DNA of 64,000 nt from Lates calcarifer (GCF_001640805.2 NC_066849.1:1870404-1934403); one strand, 5' to 3'. Positions 11,991 through 24,190 are shown, counted from the first letter of the stretch. The notes: generated by a model from the sequence alone, not told the origin. A program made the numbers and translations.

Positions 11991-12715
11991 CTCAGTGAAA
12001 AGGTTCAGATTTAAAGATACAAACTAGCAGAAAATATTATGGCAGCTTTAGTAAATTATCGAAACTGTCAGTGACCTTCAAAGCCTCCTACTTGCCGAAG
12101 TCTACTGTCTCAGAGTCCCCCTTCTTCTCTCCTTGTCTGTCTTTTGTTCGCCCCATCAGCACTTGTCTGAGCATGTGCTTCTCATTATTACTTCATGCCC
12201 TGTTTGTGGTGACCCCTTGCAAAATCTATTTTGCATGCTTTAGGATTTTTGTATCCAGAATTGATGTGATATAGTCAAAGCTTGATGGGCCATGGCAGTT
12301 GTTTGTCCTCTTGGTGTCTTGTCTTGTTTCTGATAACAAGATGAACTCTTCCTCAGGTAGCGAGGTGACAGGCAGTCGTACATTGCAAATCAGAGATTTA
12401 ATCAAAAAGCTCATTCACATTCAGGAATAATATCAGGTGTTTTTCATAGCTGAAAACACTGAAGCAGTGACTGAATAGAGAAGTGACTGATGCAATGTTA
12501 GTCCTAGCATCCAGTTTAATCATGAGCTAATTGCTGTTTTATGCAAATGCTGATGCAGTATGTGCTTGAGTTTTATTGCTTTTCTCGCTTCATACCCATT
12601 CTTCAAAATATTCTCTGTATTGTTTTATAATTAATCGTTATTATTATTTTCCCAAAATGCAATCTCCATACTGTTGTTAATAATGAAAATAGTGGAAATA
12701 ATTATTATAAATGAT

Positions 12716-13037
12716 TTTATTAAACCAACACAATTTTATTAGTCATTATTGCAGCTGATGGAGCTTTAGTTAACACTCCAGCTCCCTGTATCCTCCAGGC
12801 TTTTTTCTGTATCTGGTGGTGGTAAGGTGGGTCACCCCAGCATGGCCCTGGGGCCAACCCGTCCAGGAAGAGTGAAGAGTGTATAAACACCACCTCCAGC
12901 ATTGCCCACAGCCCCATGCTTTGCAGTAGGCACAGCAGGAGTTCACTGATCAAGGCATAAATGCCTCCCGCTGGTGCGACACCTGCCAAGAAAAGCTTAA
13001 GCTTCAGGTGCCAGGAAAAGACAAAAGTCAACATCAT
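12716..13037 (-). other. unexplained 105-codon open frame with AATAAA signals, GC-richer than flanks
   Basis: On the minus strand an open frame of 105 codons (13037 to 12720) ends just before an AATAAA at 12716-12721; a second AATAAA lies inside its end at 12735-12740. The middle (about residues 20-75) is hydrophobic and then Pro/Gly/His-rich, and this part of the DNA is clearly GC-richer than the AT-rich flanks. No domain is recognised and no splice sites stand out. It could be a fragment of an inserted repeat, a terminal exon of a non-coding RNA, or chance. There is no poly-A tract downstream, so a processed pseudogene is not supported. Confidence 0.2.
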
Positions 13038-13887
13038 CTACAATGCTGATGCAAACTAACAAGATTCTTTGTCAAGGGAGTTTTCAAGACATTTCTTCAG
13101 AGATGTGTTAGAGGGTAGACCAGTACACAACTTTAGTTTGCCCAGGTAGAACATGGACAGAGATTTCACTTTTCAGGGCTGCATTAAATAGTTGTGATGT
13201 AAATGTATATAATATGATAGCAAGTAGTAACAAACTCTGTAAGCCAGAAATTCCCATCACATTTGATATGCATTCATGTTCCACTAAGATTCCATCATCA
13301 TCAGGCCAAAATTTATCTTGTGAATGAAAACTCATAACATTTACCAAGCACTTTTATGCTGCTCTAAAGGTTAAGACTGAAAATTTTAGTAAATGAGTGA
13401 TGAATTACTCTTTAGTGCCACCCACAAAATGTCAACTTTGCACAAAAGATAAATCATGATTTGAATTTGCTGAGTACAGTTATGCTTTGAAAGAGGAAAT
13501 AATCATTTTACAATGACTTGAGGTGTTCCATAAAACACAAAATAATCATTTATAAAAATGCAGCAATTACAAATTGAACTATTCTAAATTATTATTATTA
13601 TAATTAGTGATAATAATAATAATAATACATTCTCAATGGCACAATAGCACTCATTAGAGCATATACCTCCACCTGTTCCAGTGTTACAGTGTTAAGGAAA
13701 GTGATTTAAAAAAAAAAAGAAAAAAAAAATCCAGAATCTGACCCTTTAAGCAGATCAACACCAACATTTAATGGGCTCTGGTTGTAATGTTTCTTGTGTC
13801 ATGGTACATAATCTTGATTGAGTGAATTCACTCTGGAAACTGGAAATGTATATTTCAATATAGTGAGTATGTATGAGTATACTGGGT
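13038..13887. other. AT-rich non-coding stretch
   Basis: Nothing gene-like is seen. AAT/ATT-rich microsatellite sequence occupies about 13588-13627 and A-rich tracts lie at 13708-13729. Confidence 0.55.
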
Positions 13888-13990
13888 ATCCATCCATCTA
13901 TTAGCTATACTGCCTATCCCTTGAGGGTCGAACGGGGGCTGGAGCCAATCCAGCTGACACTGGGTGAGAGGTATGGTACACCGTGGACAG
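13888..13990 (+). repeat. common fish dispersed repeat (ATCCATCC-type), left half only
   Basis: The copy begins TCCATCCATCTATTAGCTATAC and contains GAGGGTCGAAC, GGGGGCTGGAGCC and a degraded GGTACACC...GGACAG block, the left half of the same family as 4199-4482. It breaks off near 13990. The two copies together cover most of the consensus. Confidence 0.75.
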
Positions 13991-15585
13991 TGAACACTGT
14001 ACACTGTAAATGAACACTATAGTTTTATAGGATTAAGACCTCTCCACACCAAAGCTAGTAATCTACAAGGTGTAATGCTTGTGTGGAGAGGATCACTTCC
14101 TTTTTAAAATGAATTAACCTATTAAATTTCAGTGTCCAATGTTGTGGTGACTGAGGAAGAGGAATATATGTGTGTTTGTTCGTGTGTGTGTGTTTAGGAT
14201 AAAGAATAATGTAATGGGAGGTTAGCAAGTTGAGCTCTGCATGTTTGCAGTAAGAGCATCTCTTCTTAGGAGCACTGACATGCATGGCTCCTCATCAGCC
14301 CTCAGGGTGACTTTTACCCCTGAACTCTCATGTTTGAGAATAACTGGTCGACAACAATTCAGTTTTCTGCATCACTGAGCTCCTACTGGGCATTCTGGAT
14401 GACTGCCATGGTATATACACGGATGGATGGAGGGATAGATACAGTAGATGGATAGCAGTTCTTAAAATGCAGCATTTTGCATTTTTTCAAAACTATTTTT
14501 GAACATATTCATTGTGTCTCTTAGCTATTAGCCGTAAGAACTTTAATAATAATCTGTCCCTGTCTAACATTCAACATCTGAGCTGTTAATGTGTTTTGAA
14601 TGGAGCGTAGTAGCTAGTGGGCTAGTGTAACTAGCTTTAATCACAAAGTGGAAATTTGTTTGCCAACATTACCACTGATTTCCACTTGCTGCTGCTTTTT
14701 GTTCAAATTATTTCAACATCTGCTGAAAGCAGAGGGTTCAGCTAGCATTAGCTGTGTATTTTTTTATGGCTGCAGTTGTGGTGATGGAAATGAAGAGACT
14801 GTTAAACTAGTGGTAGTTGCTCTGCAGTAGTTCTCCTTAATTACTTCATCCATTACCCATGATTCAAATGACAATATGGAGTAAGATACTGCATTGAGGA
14901 ATAGCACAATGAGTGCAAATGGAAAACTGGAAAGGTTTAGCAATGGTTAATAACACTGCCCCCCAGCTAGATAGGTGCGTGTGTGGAATTTGGAATACCA
15001 GTGGTACACAAAATATTTGTGTTCCCACCTACACAGATATTACACAAAATCAAATCACAGCACTAACATTGCCATATTGGAAATAAAGAACATTCCCTAA
15101 AATAGGGGCATTATCGCTGCAGAAAAATGAAGTTTCAATTTCTTCTTTTTGGTGATTAAAATTGTGACAAATTAAGTTTACAAGTCAAAACAAACACAGA
15201 TGATACATGAACAGATTTTCTTAAAAAATATATTTTTAATTTCAGTTTGACTTTGACCTGAAACTGGAATAGTTCAACTAAATATTTAATAGAAAGCCTT
15301 AAAAAACTGTATTTGAAAGTCAACCATTATTTTTTTCAGGTTTTCTTTATGTGAAATTGTTCATAAAATAGAGATGGCAGAATACTGCAAATTACTGTTA
15401 GAAGCAGCATGCCATATTTGATGGTTATTTTGATAGGAATAATCCACCTTAAAACAGAGATTAATAATTTTGAAGAACTTGATTTTTTCACCACAAGACA
15501 TAAAACCCATAAATTAATACCCACATTATTCTCATCACAAAAGAGACCAGCTAACTTCACTCTGACTTACATAACACACACAAAC
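13991..15585. other. non-coding stretch
   Basis: No gene is recognised. The stretch holds a short GGAT cluster near 14422-14455 and a weak GT cluster near 14170-14195. Confidence 0.5.
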
Positions 15586-15607
15586 ACACACACACACACA
15601 CACACAT
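15586..15607. repeat. (CA)n microsatellite
   Basis: About ten CA units. Confidence 0.93.
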
Positions 15608-15689
15608 ACAGAACACACACAGACAGACAATCACAGTCAAGAGACTCTCAGATTATTCTGACAAATTGTACATAGAAATGCTTGAGTCA

Positions 15690-16050
15690 GTGGAGCCGAG
15701 TATGTGCAGTAACGTGCCATCAGCCCGTCTGCCCAAGAGCACTTCTATGTAATTGTGCATTTAAAATGGCTGTCGTTATTGTTGTTGCCATGCAGAAGGA
15801 GCAAAGAATGGATGGACAGATTTGGGCTTTATGGTGCGCCACTTAATATGGTAGCAGACACCAGTTGCTGGAAGCGGAAACTAGTGTTGTGTATGTGTGC
15901 ATTTGTGTGTGTTGACAGCCCAGACATCAGTGTAATGGACTCTCAGTTGATTGAAAGGCAAAGCAGAGCAGTTTGGGGACTAATAACTATTATGAAATTG
16001 ATAACCTTGGCAGGCGTCGGCTCAATTCGCACCTGCTATTGTTTTCAATA
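15690..16050. promoter_or_regulatory. candidate conserved non-coding element
   Basis: Complex, repeat-free sequence of balanced composition. It contains TATTGTT and TAATTG type motifs (possible SOX and homeodomain sites), GTAATTGTGCATTTAAAATG near 15749 and ACTAATAACTATTATGAAAT near 15979. A GT-rich interruption lies near 15890-15912. The 98-codon frame that crosses it has no recognised domain. The regulatory role is inferred from texture only. Confidence 0.27.
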
Positions 16051-16693
16051 AAACAAGAGAAAAGCAACATCATTCACAAATTATGCCCCAAATATGAACC
16101 CACTTCATTTAATTCTGCTATTTCCATTCTGTTGAAATAAAAAGCAAAACAGGGAAGGAGGGAGGGTAATGGCCTTAACTATCAGGCTTATGAGTGGCAG
16201 CTCATTGATTTGAATGGGTGGATCATATGCAAATTCTGTTGAGTGTAGGTGAAAGACAAAAACACACTGCACTCTCCTAGGCACTAGCAAGCAAGGCACC
16301 AAAGCTTTTCATATCCTGTCTGTGGCACTCAGCCCAAAACCCATTCTTTACCTCCTGAAAACATGTTTACTCACACGTTCTAAATCATTTGACAGTGTTA
16401 CATGGTCTTAATCAGTGGATGGAAGGGCAGAATTTTGATTATTATTCTGAGCACTTATAGGACTTTTTTTTTATCTTCTGTAATTTATTTTTAGTTGCAC
16501 AGTTGCACAATAACCAGTGTTTTTACTCTTGTTATTGAGGCAAGCAAAACTGGAAAAAAAGAAAAAAATGGATGGATTATGATAAGAACTGTGTAATAGA
16601 GATACATAGACCACAAGTCTTTTTTTTACCACATTTCCCTATTACTTGCCCCATTGTTTCTCTGCATGTACTACAGTGACCAAGGAGGGTCAA

Positions 16694-16711
16694 TTTTTTT
16701 TTTTTTTTTTT
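16694..16711. repeat. poly-T run (18 bases)
   Basis: Uninterrupted T run. Confidence 0.9.
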
Positions 16712-17059
16712 AATTTCCAAATACACCACTGAAATATTCTGTATAGATGATCGCTCTCAAAATAAGTCCTCTAAGGTAAACAATGGATTAAAGCAAGGAC
16801 AGCTAAAATGGGAACTGAATAATTGTTGAATAATACTTGTATTGGTAAAAGTTGTATTGGAAGTAGGGGCAAGAGACACAGTGCACTTGAAAACCACTGC
16901 CTTTCGAAAGGTGTTGGCTTTATGTAATGTTGCTGGTATAATGTCAATATTACTATCAACAGCTCTTTTCTACGTCTATTTTTGCTGGAAACTGTGCACA
17001 CCACAAGGGAAAAACAGAGGCGACATCCAGAACTCAAGGTGACCCGCTGTAGCTGCAAG

Positions 17060-18040
17060 GCTTGACCTAGGCATTACACGTGCATCACTTTGTGGTGTGG
17101 CTGCTCTAAGCTGGTAACATGGGTGCCAAAATGAAAGTCCCATAGACTGTATGTAAATATGATATATCTATATATTTTTACATTAAGTCTATGGGCGACT
17201 GCCATGCACACGTAGTGCAACACAGGCAACATGTTAAAGGCAGCAGTATGCAAATAATATGCAGACAAAATATAGATTGCATGCTCATTGCCCCTCCCCT
17301 CAAGCTCCTCCCCTCTAAGCCAAAACAGTGACAGAAAGTTGAAACAGAAACTGTTTCTTTTTTTCAGTTCAGGTTTTGTTTTCAATGCCTTTTCTTTTCT
17401 TTTTTCTTTTTTTTTAACAGGAGGACAGTCTACCTCAGAGATTAGAAAACAAGGCAAAATGGACAGTTTTAATGAGTCATTACTTTGATATCTCTAGTAT
17501 GTTACAGTAACATATGCTTTATTTGTGATTTATGAATTTTGTGGTCGATATTAAAGTTTGTAAATCTGGTAATGTTAATGATGTAGGTTGGTACGCTTTA
17601 GTTTTGGACTGTTTGTAGTATCATTTGAAAACAGAGAGGTGCAGAATTCCCTCATCAATGTCAATGGGTTTTTGAATGGGTTTTTGGTCAAATTTCTAAA
17701 ATGAGGTCTGTGGTTTTAACACAAGCTGGAGACACATTCACATGTTTTTTCTACAACATAAAATACAAAATTTTCCCCACTTGATGTTGACGTCATGTGA
17801 CCGTGGTGTAGTTGGTTTATAGCCTAACATTAGCTTTTTACTTCTGGAGATTGGATTCAGGCCTTAAAAATCTGAGAAAAGTGATGTTCTTTTGTAAAGA
17901 GTATCTTAAACTTCTGTTGGTCACAGAGATTATTTTCTGCAATAATCCAAAAACCAATAGAAAAATCCCATTGGCTTTTTGTTGAGGGAACGAGGGTAAC
18001 TTTATGGATGGCCTACAAAAATACGTCATCCCTTCACCAC
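17060..18040. mobile_element. candidate old dispersed repeat carrying a hairpin
   Basis: Starting near 17060 the sequence has a hairpin (17139-17195) with CCCATAGACT/AGTCTATGGG ends, then a segment with CAACACAGGCAACATG. From about 17640 comes TCAATGGGTTTTT, GACGTCATGTGACCG, GAGTATCTTAAACTTCTG and AATAATCCAAAAACCAATAG. I associate both halves with fish interspersed repeats but cannot name them, and they may be separate insertions. No transposase or reverse transcriptase coding is seen. Confidence 0.3.
17139..17195. repeat. inverted repeat / imperfect hairpin
   Basis: CCCATAGACT (17139-17148) pairs perfectly with AGTCTATGGG (17186-17195). Inside these, ATGTAAATAT and ATATTTTTACAT extend the pairing with small bulges around an AT-rich loop. 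It looks like a terminal or internal palindrome of a non-autonomous DNA element. Confidence 0.75.
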
Positions 18041-18209
18041 TCTGTACAGTACATGCATTGAATCTTGGATCTGGATTATATTAGTGTGTGGTAACTTGTA
18101 AACTGATGCTGGCTGGGTGTGTTTGTATGCAGACATCCTCATCTGTTCTGTTCCATTTTAACTCTGCTCTGTTGACTCATCTATCTGCAGCTCTCTTTCT
18201 CACTCCCTA

Positions 18210-18217
18210 ACACACAT

Positions 18218-18250
<33 letters not shown>
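18210..18250. repeat. (CA)n microsatellite
   Basis: About 19 CA units with one TG interruption near 18217. Confidence 0.95.
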
Positions 18251-18251
<1 letters not shown>

Positions 18252-18617
18252 GCCAATATAGAAAAAATAGCAGAACCTCAGGCCCTATAAAAGAAGGAAG
18301 CAAGGACCTAGAGAGAAACAGCAGGAGAAACATTAGGAGAGAGACAGATGAGTGAGAAAACACAGAGAGATCTCCCTCATACTTTATATGCTAATTGAGG
18401 TGATGCTCTGACACGCTGTAAGCATCCTGAACACAGCAGTCAAACAATGACCTCAAGGTGATCATGAAGTGTAACACACTGTCGGTAGCTGATGCCAGGA
18501 GAGTGGCTGCAGCCAGAAGTAGTCTGTGAAGTATCAGCTCATCCTGTGCACTGTTGGCTGGATACACTGGACTTTTCCTCCTTTTTCCTGTTTATTTGTT
18601 TGGCTTGTTTTTGAACT

Positions 18618-18619
<2 letters not shown>

Positions 18620-18677
<58 letters not shown>
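18620..18677. repeat. (AT)n microsatellite
   Basis: About 28 perfect AT units, the longest dinucleotide tract in the window. It is self-complementary and can form a cruciform. Confidence 0.98.
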
Positions 18678-18682
<5 letters not shown>

Positions 18683-20059
18683 GCTGTCATGTATTTATCA
18701 CATTCTGGCTGGGAGCTGGAATCGCTTAAGTTTGAGTTCACATCTCCAGCCATCTTCATATTTGGATTTTCACTGGTTTAGGTTTCTGGATAGCACAGCT
18801 TTTCCACTTCTTAGCACAAGAAGCAACCTCATTGTTTGTGTAATCAACCAATAGAGGGAGCCCAAAACACAAACAAATGCAAAGACACATGCAGAGGTGT
18901 TTGAGTTACATAGAGTGTAGAATTCCTAATTATATAGAATAAGTTTATGGGAATGAGAAATGGACGGACTCCTGTAGGGTCCTGGGCCTGGCTTGTCAAT
19001 AGATTTGTATCTCAATTCAAACAAACATGAAATATTTATAGATAAAGGCTGTTGGATCATGTTAAAATCATATTAAATCTATAATCTGCTTTCTGAGAAA
19101 TGAAATGCAGCTCTGGAAATAACAGAAACTAACAAATAATAAATTTACAACTGATGTTTCTTCAGGGTATTCAATATACTTGGACAGAAAAGAAAGGGAA
19201 ATCGTTTCTAACTCTTTGATTGCTTGAATCCATATCCAAATATAAGGAATCTGTCCAAGGTTTTGTTTTTAGCTCAGTGCTGGCTCCCTGCCAAACCCTC
19301 TGCAAAAACATACATACATCCAATTGATGAGATGATGGAGGCAAAGGGAAGATTATTCAGGAGGAGAAGTGTGAAAAGTGCAACTGCTTTACTGAGTGAA
19401 ATGATAGATGATGTGAAAACAAATATTATAAAGTTAGATTAAGTTAAATAATGCTACTGCACAAAGATGACCAATTACAAACATTTGGGAAGGACAACAT
19501 GGATAGTACTAATGATTGTAAGTGTTGACAGTAAGGATGTGGCATACAGTTTGCTTTTGAAAATAAGAGCACTGATGATATGTTGTGCTAATATATCTCG
19601 AACTATGAAAAACACTCTCCTCTGAACTTTCCACTGAAAAGACAGTGTTCACAATGTTCCCTTCCAACAACATGTAATATGTATTACTTTCAAATGCTTT
19701 TTTAGAAGAAAATAATATTTCTCACTGTTTAGCTGTTCAGCTTAATCGTTATACCTTATCCCTTATATATAATATTTAAACAATAAGAGGAAAATCTGCT
19801 TCCACAGGTTTAGTTTTATTCATTTTCTTATATACAGCAAACATTTGATTTTACTGCTGTTTCCATCTCTCTGCTCTTTCTGTGACAATTTTCAGCCCTC
19901 AGTATGATGTAACCCAGCAAGTGAATGAAGTATATGAAAGCCAACAGTTTTTACTTAATTAATTTCAAGGTAAGGTCTTGAACTTTAAGTGGGAGCTGGA
20001 TGGGGTCATGGCATTGATATGTGTGAGAGTGTCTGTGTGCACGAGTGTGTGTGAAATTC
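18678..20059. other. AT-rich non-coding stretch
   Basis: No gene is seen. A 72-codon frame at 19224-19442 (plus) has a mildly protein-like composition but no domain and no clear splice sites; I treat it as chance. Confidence 0.5.
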
Positions 20060-20310
20060 TGTAGGACAGCCAAAGCCACAGTTGCCACAATAGCCTAATT
20101 GTTCTTTTGGTTGACTAATACTGGGAAAGCCTTGTGGACACAAAAGCTTTAATTAAATTAGCTGGAGGGTTTACAAGTTTGGGAAGCTGTTCCCGTTGAT
20201 GCCTCTGCACTCCAAAACTCTGCTTTTGTAAAAATAGAACTAATGAGCCAAACTGGAGGTTGTTGGCCAGACAGAGACACTCAGTGGTTACTGCAATGAC
20301 CCATATGTCC
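20060..20310. promoter_or_regulatory. candidate conserved non-coding element
   Basis: Simple-repeat-free block containing CACAATAGCCTAATTGTTC (SOX-like ACAAT and ATTGT in inverted order), AAAGCTTTAATTAAATTAGC (homeodomain-type TTAATTA) and CTGTTCCCGTTGATGCC. Its texture differs from the neighbouring low-complexity DNA. Function is inferred. Confidence 0.3.
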
Positions 20311-21324
20311 TCACTATATCCTCACTATTTGACTTGTAACCATATGCCCTAGCTGTTCAGGTCTTTGTGAATGTGGTGATATGTAGTACAAACTGAAAAG
20401 TACAAAATAATGTATGTCTTTCACTTTGTTTATTCACCCATACTTTGATACCAGTATTGTTTTTAGATAAACAACTATGTGAGTAATGCCACTAAATGGA
20501 GAGAGGGGGAAAATGGAGATGGAGAGGCAGAAAACAAAGTGTGAGCCAGGCAAGACGGGTGTGTGAGCAGAATCCTTAGTGCCAATGGGCTAATTTATCA
20601 TCACCCCCGTTGCTATGGGAACCAGTATTCTGGGCAAATCATGGGATACTGGAGTGGTGTTTTTTTCTCCTTTTTTTTTTTTTTTCCTGCCGAGTTGGAG
20701 GGACTTGTGAGTTTATCTTGTCTGCAGCAGAGAAGGAAGGAGAAAGAGAGGTCTTGGAAAAGTGTTTCTTTAGTAGTGAATTAGTCAAGCATTTAGCTTT
20801 TATCATGATAAGTGAGGGGAAAAAAATTCTGCATTGCAGTGAGACAGTTCCATTCGGTTCTAATTTAACTCAGCTTGCCTTAAGATTTTCCTTGAGTACC
20901 TGTAGAGTGACATACTTTGGGCTACTGGTTTCAGGAGAGCAGGACAGGGGATACTACTTTTGAACACAGTAAAATTACTTCACCCCATTCTTTGTAATTT
21001 CACACAGAAAACAGACTTTCAGATCAGATCAACATTTTTTTAAGAGGTAGAGTTAGAAAGTTTAATTAAGAGGATGACCTTGTCAGAAATAATAACTCCT
21101 CAAAACTCAGTTAAGTCAAATTATGTCACTAAAAGCTATGTGGCGATGATTTGTGAAAAGATGTGATATTAACTAATACCTTGCCTAAAGAATAATCTCT
21201 AACTCTTGTTCAGCTTTACAGGCTCAAGGTCAGCACCTGTTTAACAACTATTACCCAAACGACCTCAGTATCCTTCTCTGTATCAGACTGGAGATTGAAT
21301 ATGTACTGTCAGTCTGAATATCAG
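20311..21324. other. non-coding stretch
   Basis: No gene is recognised. A pyrimidine-rich tract with a 15-T run lies at about 20658-20688. The 117-codon frame at 20610-20963 passes through it and has no domain. Confidence 0.5.
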
Positions 21325-21410
21325 AATGAGGATCAGTTTCATTGGCCAAGTTTCAGCATAGAAACAGAAATGTGAATTCAGTTTTCAATGGCACCTAGGT
21401 AATGCAGTGC
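21325..21410 (+). repeat. LINE 3'-tail-like fragment
   Basis: ATCAGAATGAGGATCAGTTT followed by CATTGGCCAAGT matches the AATCAGAATCAG...TTTATTGGCCAAGT motif that is abundant in teleosts at the 3' ends of LINE-derived repeats. Only the tail is recognisable and there is no coding part. Confidence 0.5.
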
Positions 21411-22510
21411 TAAGAACAAATATACAGAAAGATATATATACAACACCACAAATATAGCATGTTGTATACTGCATGTTGAGTACATACACCAACATACAAT
21501 ATCTATTTACAAAAATTTAAAATCACCAGACAGTGATGGTGACACTTAAAACAACAAAACTGCAAAACTGTGATGATATGTTGTATGAACTGTGTTTATT
21601 CATACAACATAGGCAGTGAACATTTAGTAAGTCTGCTGGGTCTAAATTAGGAAACACAGGAGGGATGATGGTTTGAAGCAGACAATATCATAGTGGAGTA
21701 TCAGAGTGACAACAACATGTCACTGTTGTTTAGTGTCTGGGCCAGATTTCCACTACAGGCCTTGATAATGTATAATACATTTAAATGTTTAACTTCTATA
21801 GGGGAGATTATAAATCTAATGTGATTATAGTAAAGGTGAGATTCACCGAATACTGCATGTAATGAAATTAATAAGCACATAATGTGTTGTAAATATATAT
21901 TAAGAAAGTCTCATTGTAATACAAATGTCTTTGAATTCTGTTGAGCCTACCATGTCAAAACAATCAGCTGTTACAAAGAGTTGCAGACTGACACTACACC
22001 GATACAACACTACATGAATAAAATTAACTTGATGATTTACAGCACAGTCCAAAAAAGTTGTCCCCAACCTCTAGTCAAAAGGTAAGTCAGGAACTTACTG
22101 GGCTACCTCTTGTGGTCTCTTTGTTTTATGGAGTCCCAAGCAAAAAAAGGTCAAGGAACACTCTAACATACATATACTGCAGTCTGCCCCTTGAGTTCTA
22201 TTTGTAACGTTCCAAAATCAGTGCAGTGCACGTCTTTGGCCATGCTGCACTCACCTCACATCTTTGCATGAGTATGTTTTCTAGTTTCGGTTTTCAATGA
22301 GAAGGATTATGAAAATGCACCCAGCTGTGTTCCTTTTTTCCACCCTCCTCCCCTCAAATTATGGTAGGAAGGAGGAAAACATGTTTACTATGCTTTCTCA
22401 TTCTCTCTCCCTCTCCCTCCACAAGTTGACAGCACATCATAAATCCATCTCAGCCTGGAGGAAGAGCATCTCAAGGCTGCTGCCTCTCTCCAACAAAAAT
22501 TGTCTTATCC
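21411..22510. other. AT-rich non-coding stretch
   Basis: No gene is seen. The last part (about 22320-22430) is pyrimidine-rich (TCTCTCCCTC). The first part may be the degraded continuation of the LINE-tail-like fragment. Confidence 0.5.
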
Positions 22511-22533
22511 AAAAAAAAAAAAAAAAAAAAAAA
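22511..22533. repeat. poly-A run (23 bases)
   Basis: Uninterrupted A run directly upstream of a G-rich stretch. Confidence 0.92.
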
Positions 22534-22556
22534 CTCCAGAGAAGGAGGCAGGAGTT

Positions 22557-22592
22557 GGGGGTGGGTGGGAAATGTGGGTGGGGGTGGTGGGG
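22557..22592 (+). other. G-quadruplex-forming motif
   Basis: The plus strand has five G runs of three or more: GGGGG (22557-22561), GGG (22563-22565), GGG (22567-22569), GGG (22576-22578) and GGGGG (22580-22584), followed by GGGG at 22589-22592. The loops are 1 to 6 bases, so it fits the canonical four-run G-quadruplex pattern without mismatch. No gene start lies beside it. Confidence 0.85.
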
Positions 22593-22859
22593 TACAGAAA
22601 GGAGAAGGCAGGAGGAGGCTCAAAGAGAATTATTCATCCTCTGTTTGGAGAGTTTGTCTAAATGAGGCTGGTCGAGCTGCTATAGGAATATACAGCACAA
22701 ATACTCTAGTACGATTTTTTTTATAGTGTTAGCCTCCAGGATACACACACACATGCACATTTATATGTGTCTGATACAGTATACCCAGATACCCACATAT
22801 ATATACCTACACACACTTTAATTCTTTTTGACTTATTAATGATGATGGACACTTCAAGG

Positions 22860-23110
22860 CTGTAGACAAGGTATTAGAGGCCGAGTGGGAAGGAGGCTCC
22901 CAATTACAGTATGTGAACATGTCAACCAGTGCGTGTATGCACGCATGTGTCTTTGTGCATGCATGGTACATTTTAATATGAGGCTGATTATATTTGTCTG
23001 GTCATGCTGTGCTGAAACAATGTTTCACTTGCCTTTCGCTGTGCTCATTTACTCCTCAAATTGGCTGATTACCAAGGCTAAGACGTGTTGATGCATTTTA
23101 ATGCCCTCAT
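22860..23110. promoter_or_regulatory. candidate conserved non-coding element
   Basis: Complex block with CTCCCAATTACAGTATGTGA, TTAATATGAGGCTGATTA, AACAATGTTTCAC and GTTGATGCATTTTAATGCCC. It holds several TAAT/ATTA and ACAAT-type motifs and a GCATGCATG run. It has no stable frame of interest. Function is inferred from texture. Confidence 0.27.
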
Positions 23111-24009
23111 AGAGGAATCTTGGTTTGAGTGAAAGGGGCTTACAGTGAGTGTGCCTGGCTCAAGGGCACGATGATATTGCCAGTGGTGCAGCTTTTAAAG
23201 AAAACTCCTGTTTAGTCCCAATGATTTCCCAAATGAATTCAAGGACTGAGTTTCTTCTTTTGTCATGTGAATCATCTCAGATGAATATGCAGCTCACCAA
23301 ATCATTATTCCTGTATTTTCTAAGATCAGAGGGAGGTGACGGAATTTAAATCTGTCTTGTTCACAGGCAGTGTTGGTAGTAGACTCTTAGACAGTCGTTA
23401 CCACTTGGTTAAAACACCCTTTTTTGTAAATAGGTTAGTGTAATCTATTATATGTATTCATTCATTCATTTACAGTCTATTCGGCATACATGCTAGGTGA
23501 AGTTCATTTATTTATTCAATTATTTTTTTTACCTTTTCCTTTAAAAATGGTCTCTTTGAATACTTCTTAAAGTATTTTACCTGAAAATGGAATTGAACTA
23601 CTCTTTTATACTCTAACCATCACAAGCTATAAATTATCATTATTTATAATCTCAGGACATTAAACACATTCATTTGTTTCTTATGTTTTTTACAGCTACT
23701 ATGTCAGTGTTGTTACCAACAACTTTTTTTCTCTCTTGAGCCCAGTTTCATACCTCTGATGGATCTCATTATATGAAACCGTAAGTGTTTCAAGCACACT
23801 TGTGGTTTCCCTGTATTTGTTGTTGTTGTTGTTGTTCCTTTTTTCCCTCCAGTTTTTTGGCAAGTTTGATCACCAAGGTTTGCTCTTCAAAACACTTGGG
23901 GAACAGATTGCTTTGCAACTGTCCCCAGATCTTCTCTTTGCACAGCTTGTTGGTCAAATACTTCAACTGGCTCTAGAGAGACTTGTTTTCATTTACCTTT
24001 ACAGCAACA
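23111..24009. other. non-coding stretch
   Basis: No gene is recognised. It contains a short ATTC cluster near 23455-23475 and a TTG cluster near 23818-23837. Confidence 0.5.
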
Positions 24010-24190
24010 AAATGTTACTTTGCTGAGCAACAGCGGCCTCTGGAGCCACAAGTGGTAATTCATCCTGTTGGGCTCCGAGTCAGAGCGGTTAAGTAATTTT
24101 CATACGCAGAAAAAAAAGCCTATCACTTGCTTGACTGGAGCTCGAGCTGCATAGTTGAATTCATTGAACAAGGCTGGCCAGTGCATATTA
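24010..24190. promoter_or_regulatory. candidate conserved non-coding element
   Basis: Balanced-composition block with CCACAAGTGGTAATTCATCC (E-box-like CAAGTG beside TAATT), GCGGTTAAGTAATTTTCATA and TGGAGCTCGAGCTGCA, the last containing the palindrome AGCTCGAGCT. The contrast with flanking AT-rich DNA is clear. Regulatory role is inferred. Confidence 0.27.

Noticed and set aside
17423..17510. Polypyrimidine-AG followed by a short open frame (about 29 codons)
   Set aside because: The pyrimidine run is low-complexity, there is no donor and the frame has no recognised family.
19224..19442. 72-codon frame with a protein-like C-terminal half
   Set aside because: No homologue is recognised, there are no splice sites at plausible positions, and the length is expected by chance in 64 kb.
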